In this document: positions 6,164-6,828 of the stretch, piece after piece
How positions within the stretch are numbered: position 1 is the first letter of the stretch
How the letters are laid out: each line of letters begins with the position of its first letter
Source of the DNA: a bacterium
GTDB lineage: Bacteria; AUK180; JAQVHJ01
Assembly (NCBI GenBank): GCA_028696285.1
Contig: JAQVHJ010000132.1
Coordinates: 1 to 6,828, forward strand
Reading direction: 5' to 3'
DNA length: 6,828 bases
Notes under the pieces: generated by a model
What the model was told of the DNA's origin: nothing
What the model saw: only the letters and a program-made list of their open reading frames with translations
Database searches by the model: none
Program-made: the position numbers and the translations under genes

Positions 6164-6828
6164 ATGGATAAAAAAATAATTGAACGGGCAAGGGTATTTT
6201 TTAAAGATGACCCGAAAATAGGATCAAAACAGAAAGAACAATTATCTTCATCTGCCCTTCTAAAAATGAAGCGGGAACTGAATACTTTACTGCAAAATAT
6301 TCTAACAATGACTCCGAAAGGAGTGTATGAGAAGAAGATGAATTTGAAAGATGCAAATTCAATTCTGCTCTTTATAGATATTTCAGGGTTTACAAACATG
6401 ACAGAGAAACTTTCCAGTCTTGGAAGGGAAGGCGCAGAGGAGATTACGAAAGTAATTAATTCATTCTTTACACCGATTATTAATATTATCTTTGAGAATA
6501 AGGGTGATATTATTAATTTTGGCGGCGATTCGATAGAAGCCATTTTTCCCATGTTCTCAAAAAATGATTCCGATTTCAGATTTCGCGCATTACGGACTGC
6601 AGTCAGGATAAATGAAACTTCAAAACTGAATAAGGTAATAAAAACAGTTCATGGTAAATTTAATATAGGTATACACCAGGTTCTGGAAGAGGGACGTGGA
6701 ACTTCTTTAGCTTTGGGATTCAAGGATTTCCCGAAAAAATACTTCATTTTTAACGAAGTAATGTTTTTATTATCAAGGATAGAAGAGGACGCAGAGAAGG
6801 GTGAGATACTGGTAGGTCCTGCATTATA
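6164..6828 (+). CDS. Class III nucleotidyl cyclase domain protein, 3'-truncated by window edge
   Basis: The frame is open from ATG 6164 to the window end (221 codons plus two bases). A charged 60-residue leader precedes a class III adenylyl/guanylyl cyclase fold starting at SILLFIDISGFTNMTEKL (67-84). Metal-binding Asp72 (FIDISGF) and Asp122 (NFGGDS) are both present. The position that selects adenine, usually Lys in KFAGD, is Asn118 here. The transition-state Asn aligns by eye with Phe201, while its companion Arg is kept (Arg205). Spacing and the wording of LLFIDISGFT through FGGDS match the first cyclase domain of soluble adenylyl cyclase-like proteins, where a second cyclase domain supplies the remaining residues and AAA ATPase and TPR regions follow. 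Such an extension beyond this window is inference. The start is preceded by a weak AGAGTGAGA site at 6151-6159. It is 11 bases after hslV and probably cotranscribed. Confidence 0.82.
   Translation, partial: MDKKIIERARVFFKDDPKIGSKQKEQLSSSALLKMKRELNTLLQNILTMTPKGVYEKKMNLKDANSILLFIDISGFTNMTEKLSSLGREGAEEITKVINSFFTPIINIIFENKGDIINFGGDSIEAIFPMFSKNDSDFRFRALRTAVRINETSKLNKVIKTVHGKFNIGIHQVLEEGRGTSLALGFKDFPKKYFIFNEVMFLLSRIEEDAEKGEILVGPAL

Noticed and set aside
6133..6552. Minus-strand 139-codon open frame opposite the hslV end and cyclase start
   Set aside because: It is the antisense of the clearly homologous cyclase frame, shows no recognisable motif and has no ribosome binding site of note.

Overview
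The window is a single-direction, tightly packed block of seven genes, all on the + strand. It comes from a bacterial chromosome of modest GC content (roughly 40% by eye, rich in AAA/ATT/TTA codons). The first and last genes run off the window edges. No tRNA, rRNA, CRISPR array, insertion sequence or factor-independent terminator is visible, and no gene-free stretch exceeds 11 bases.

Layout: (1) 1-849, the C-terminal two thirds of a UDP-glucose 6-dehydrogenase; (2) 846-1787, a UDP-glucuronate decarboxylase (UDP-xylose synthase); (3) 1784-2770, a WecA/TagO-type polyprenyl-phosphate sugar-1-phosphate transferase; (4) 2763-4706, an unusual signalling protein with an N-terminal Ser/Thr kinase, four TPRs and a C-terminal response-regulator receiver domain; (5) 4706-5611, a XerC/XerD-family tyrosine recombinase; (6) 5613-6152, the HslV peptidase; (7) 6164 to the end, the start of a class III nucleotidyl cyclase resembling the first cyclase domain of soluble adenylyl cyclase-like multidomain proteins.

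The junctions are -4, -4, -8, -1, +1 and +11 bases. This implies one transcript with translational coupling. A near-consensus sigma70-type promoter inside the end of gene 3 could separately drive the kinase and the genes after it.

Functionally there are two halves. Genes 1-3 convert UDP-glucose to UDP-glucuronate and then UDP-xylose, and start assembly of a lipid-linked surface glycan; they look like the end of a polysaccharide locus. Genes 4-7 combine signalling (kinase-TPR-receiver and cyclase) with the xerC-hslV pair, which is a recurring neighbourhood in bacteria. hslU, the usual ATPase partner, does not follow hslV here. The most interesting items are the kinase-TPR-receiver fusion, the cyclase with substituted substrate residues, a perfect 12-bp inverted repeat inside the kinase gene, and an 8-G tract at the start of the UDP-xylose synthase gene.

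The organism cannot be named from this window. The kinase catalytic loop resembles kinases common in myxobacteria and related delta-type lineages, and HslV has a Thermotoga-like N-terminus (both from memory, not a search). A diderm, possibly uncultured, lineage is a guess only.
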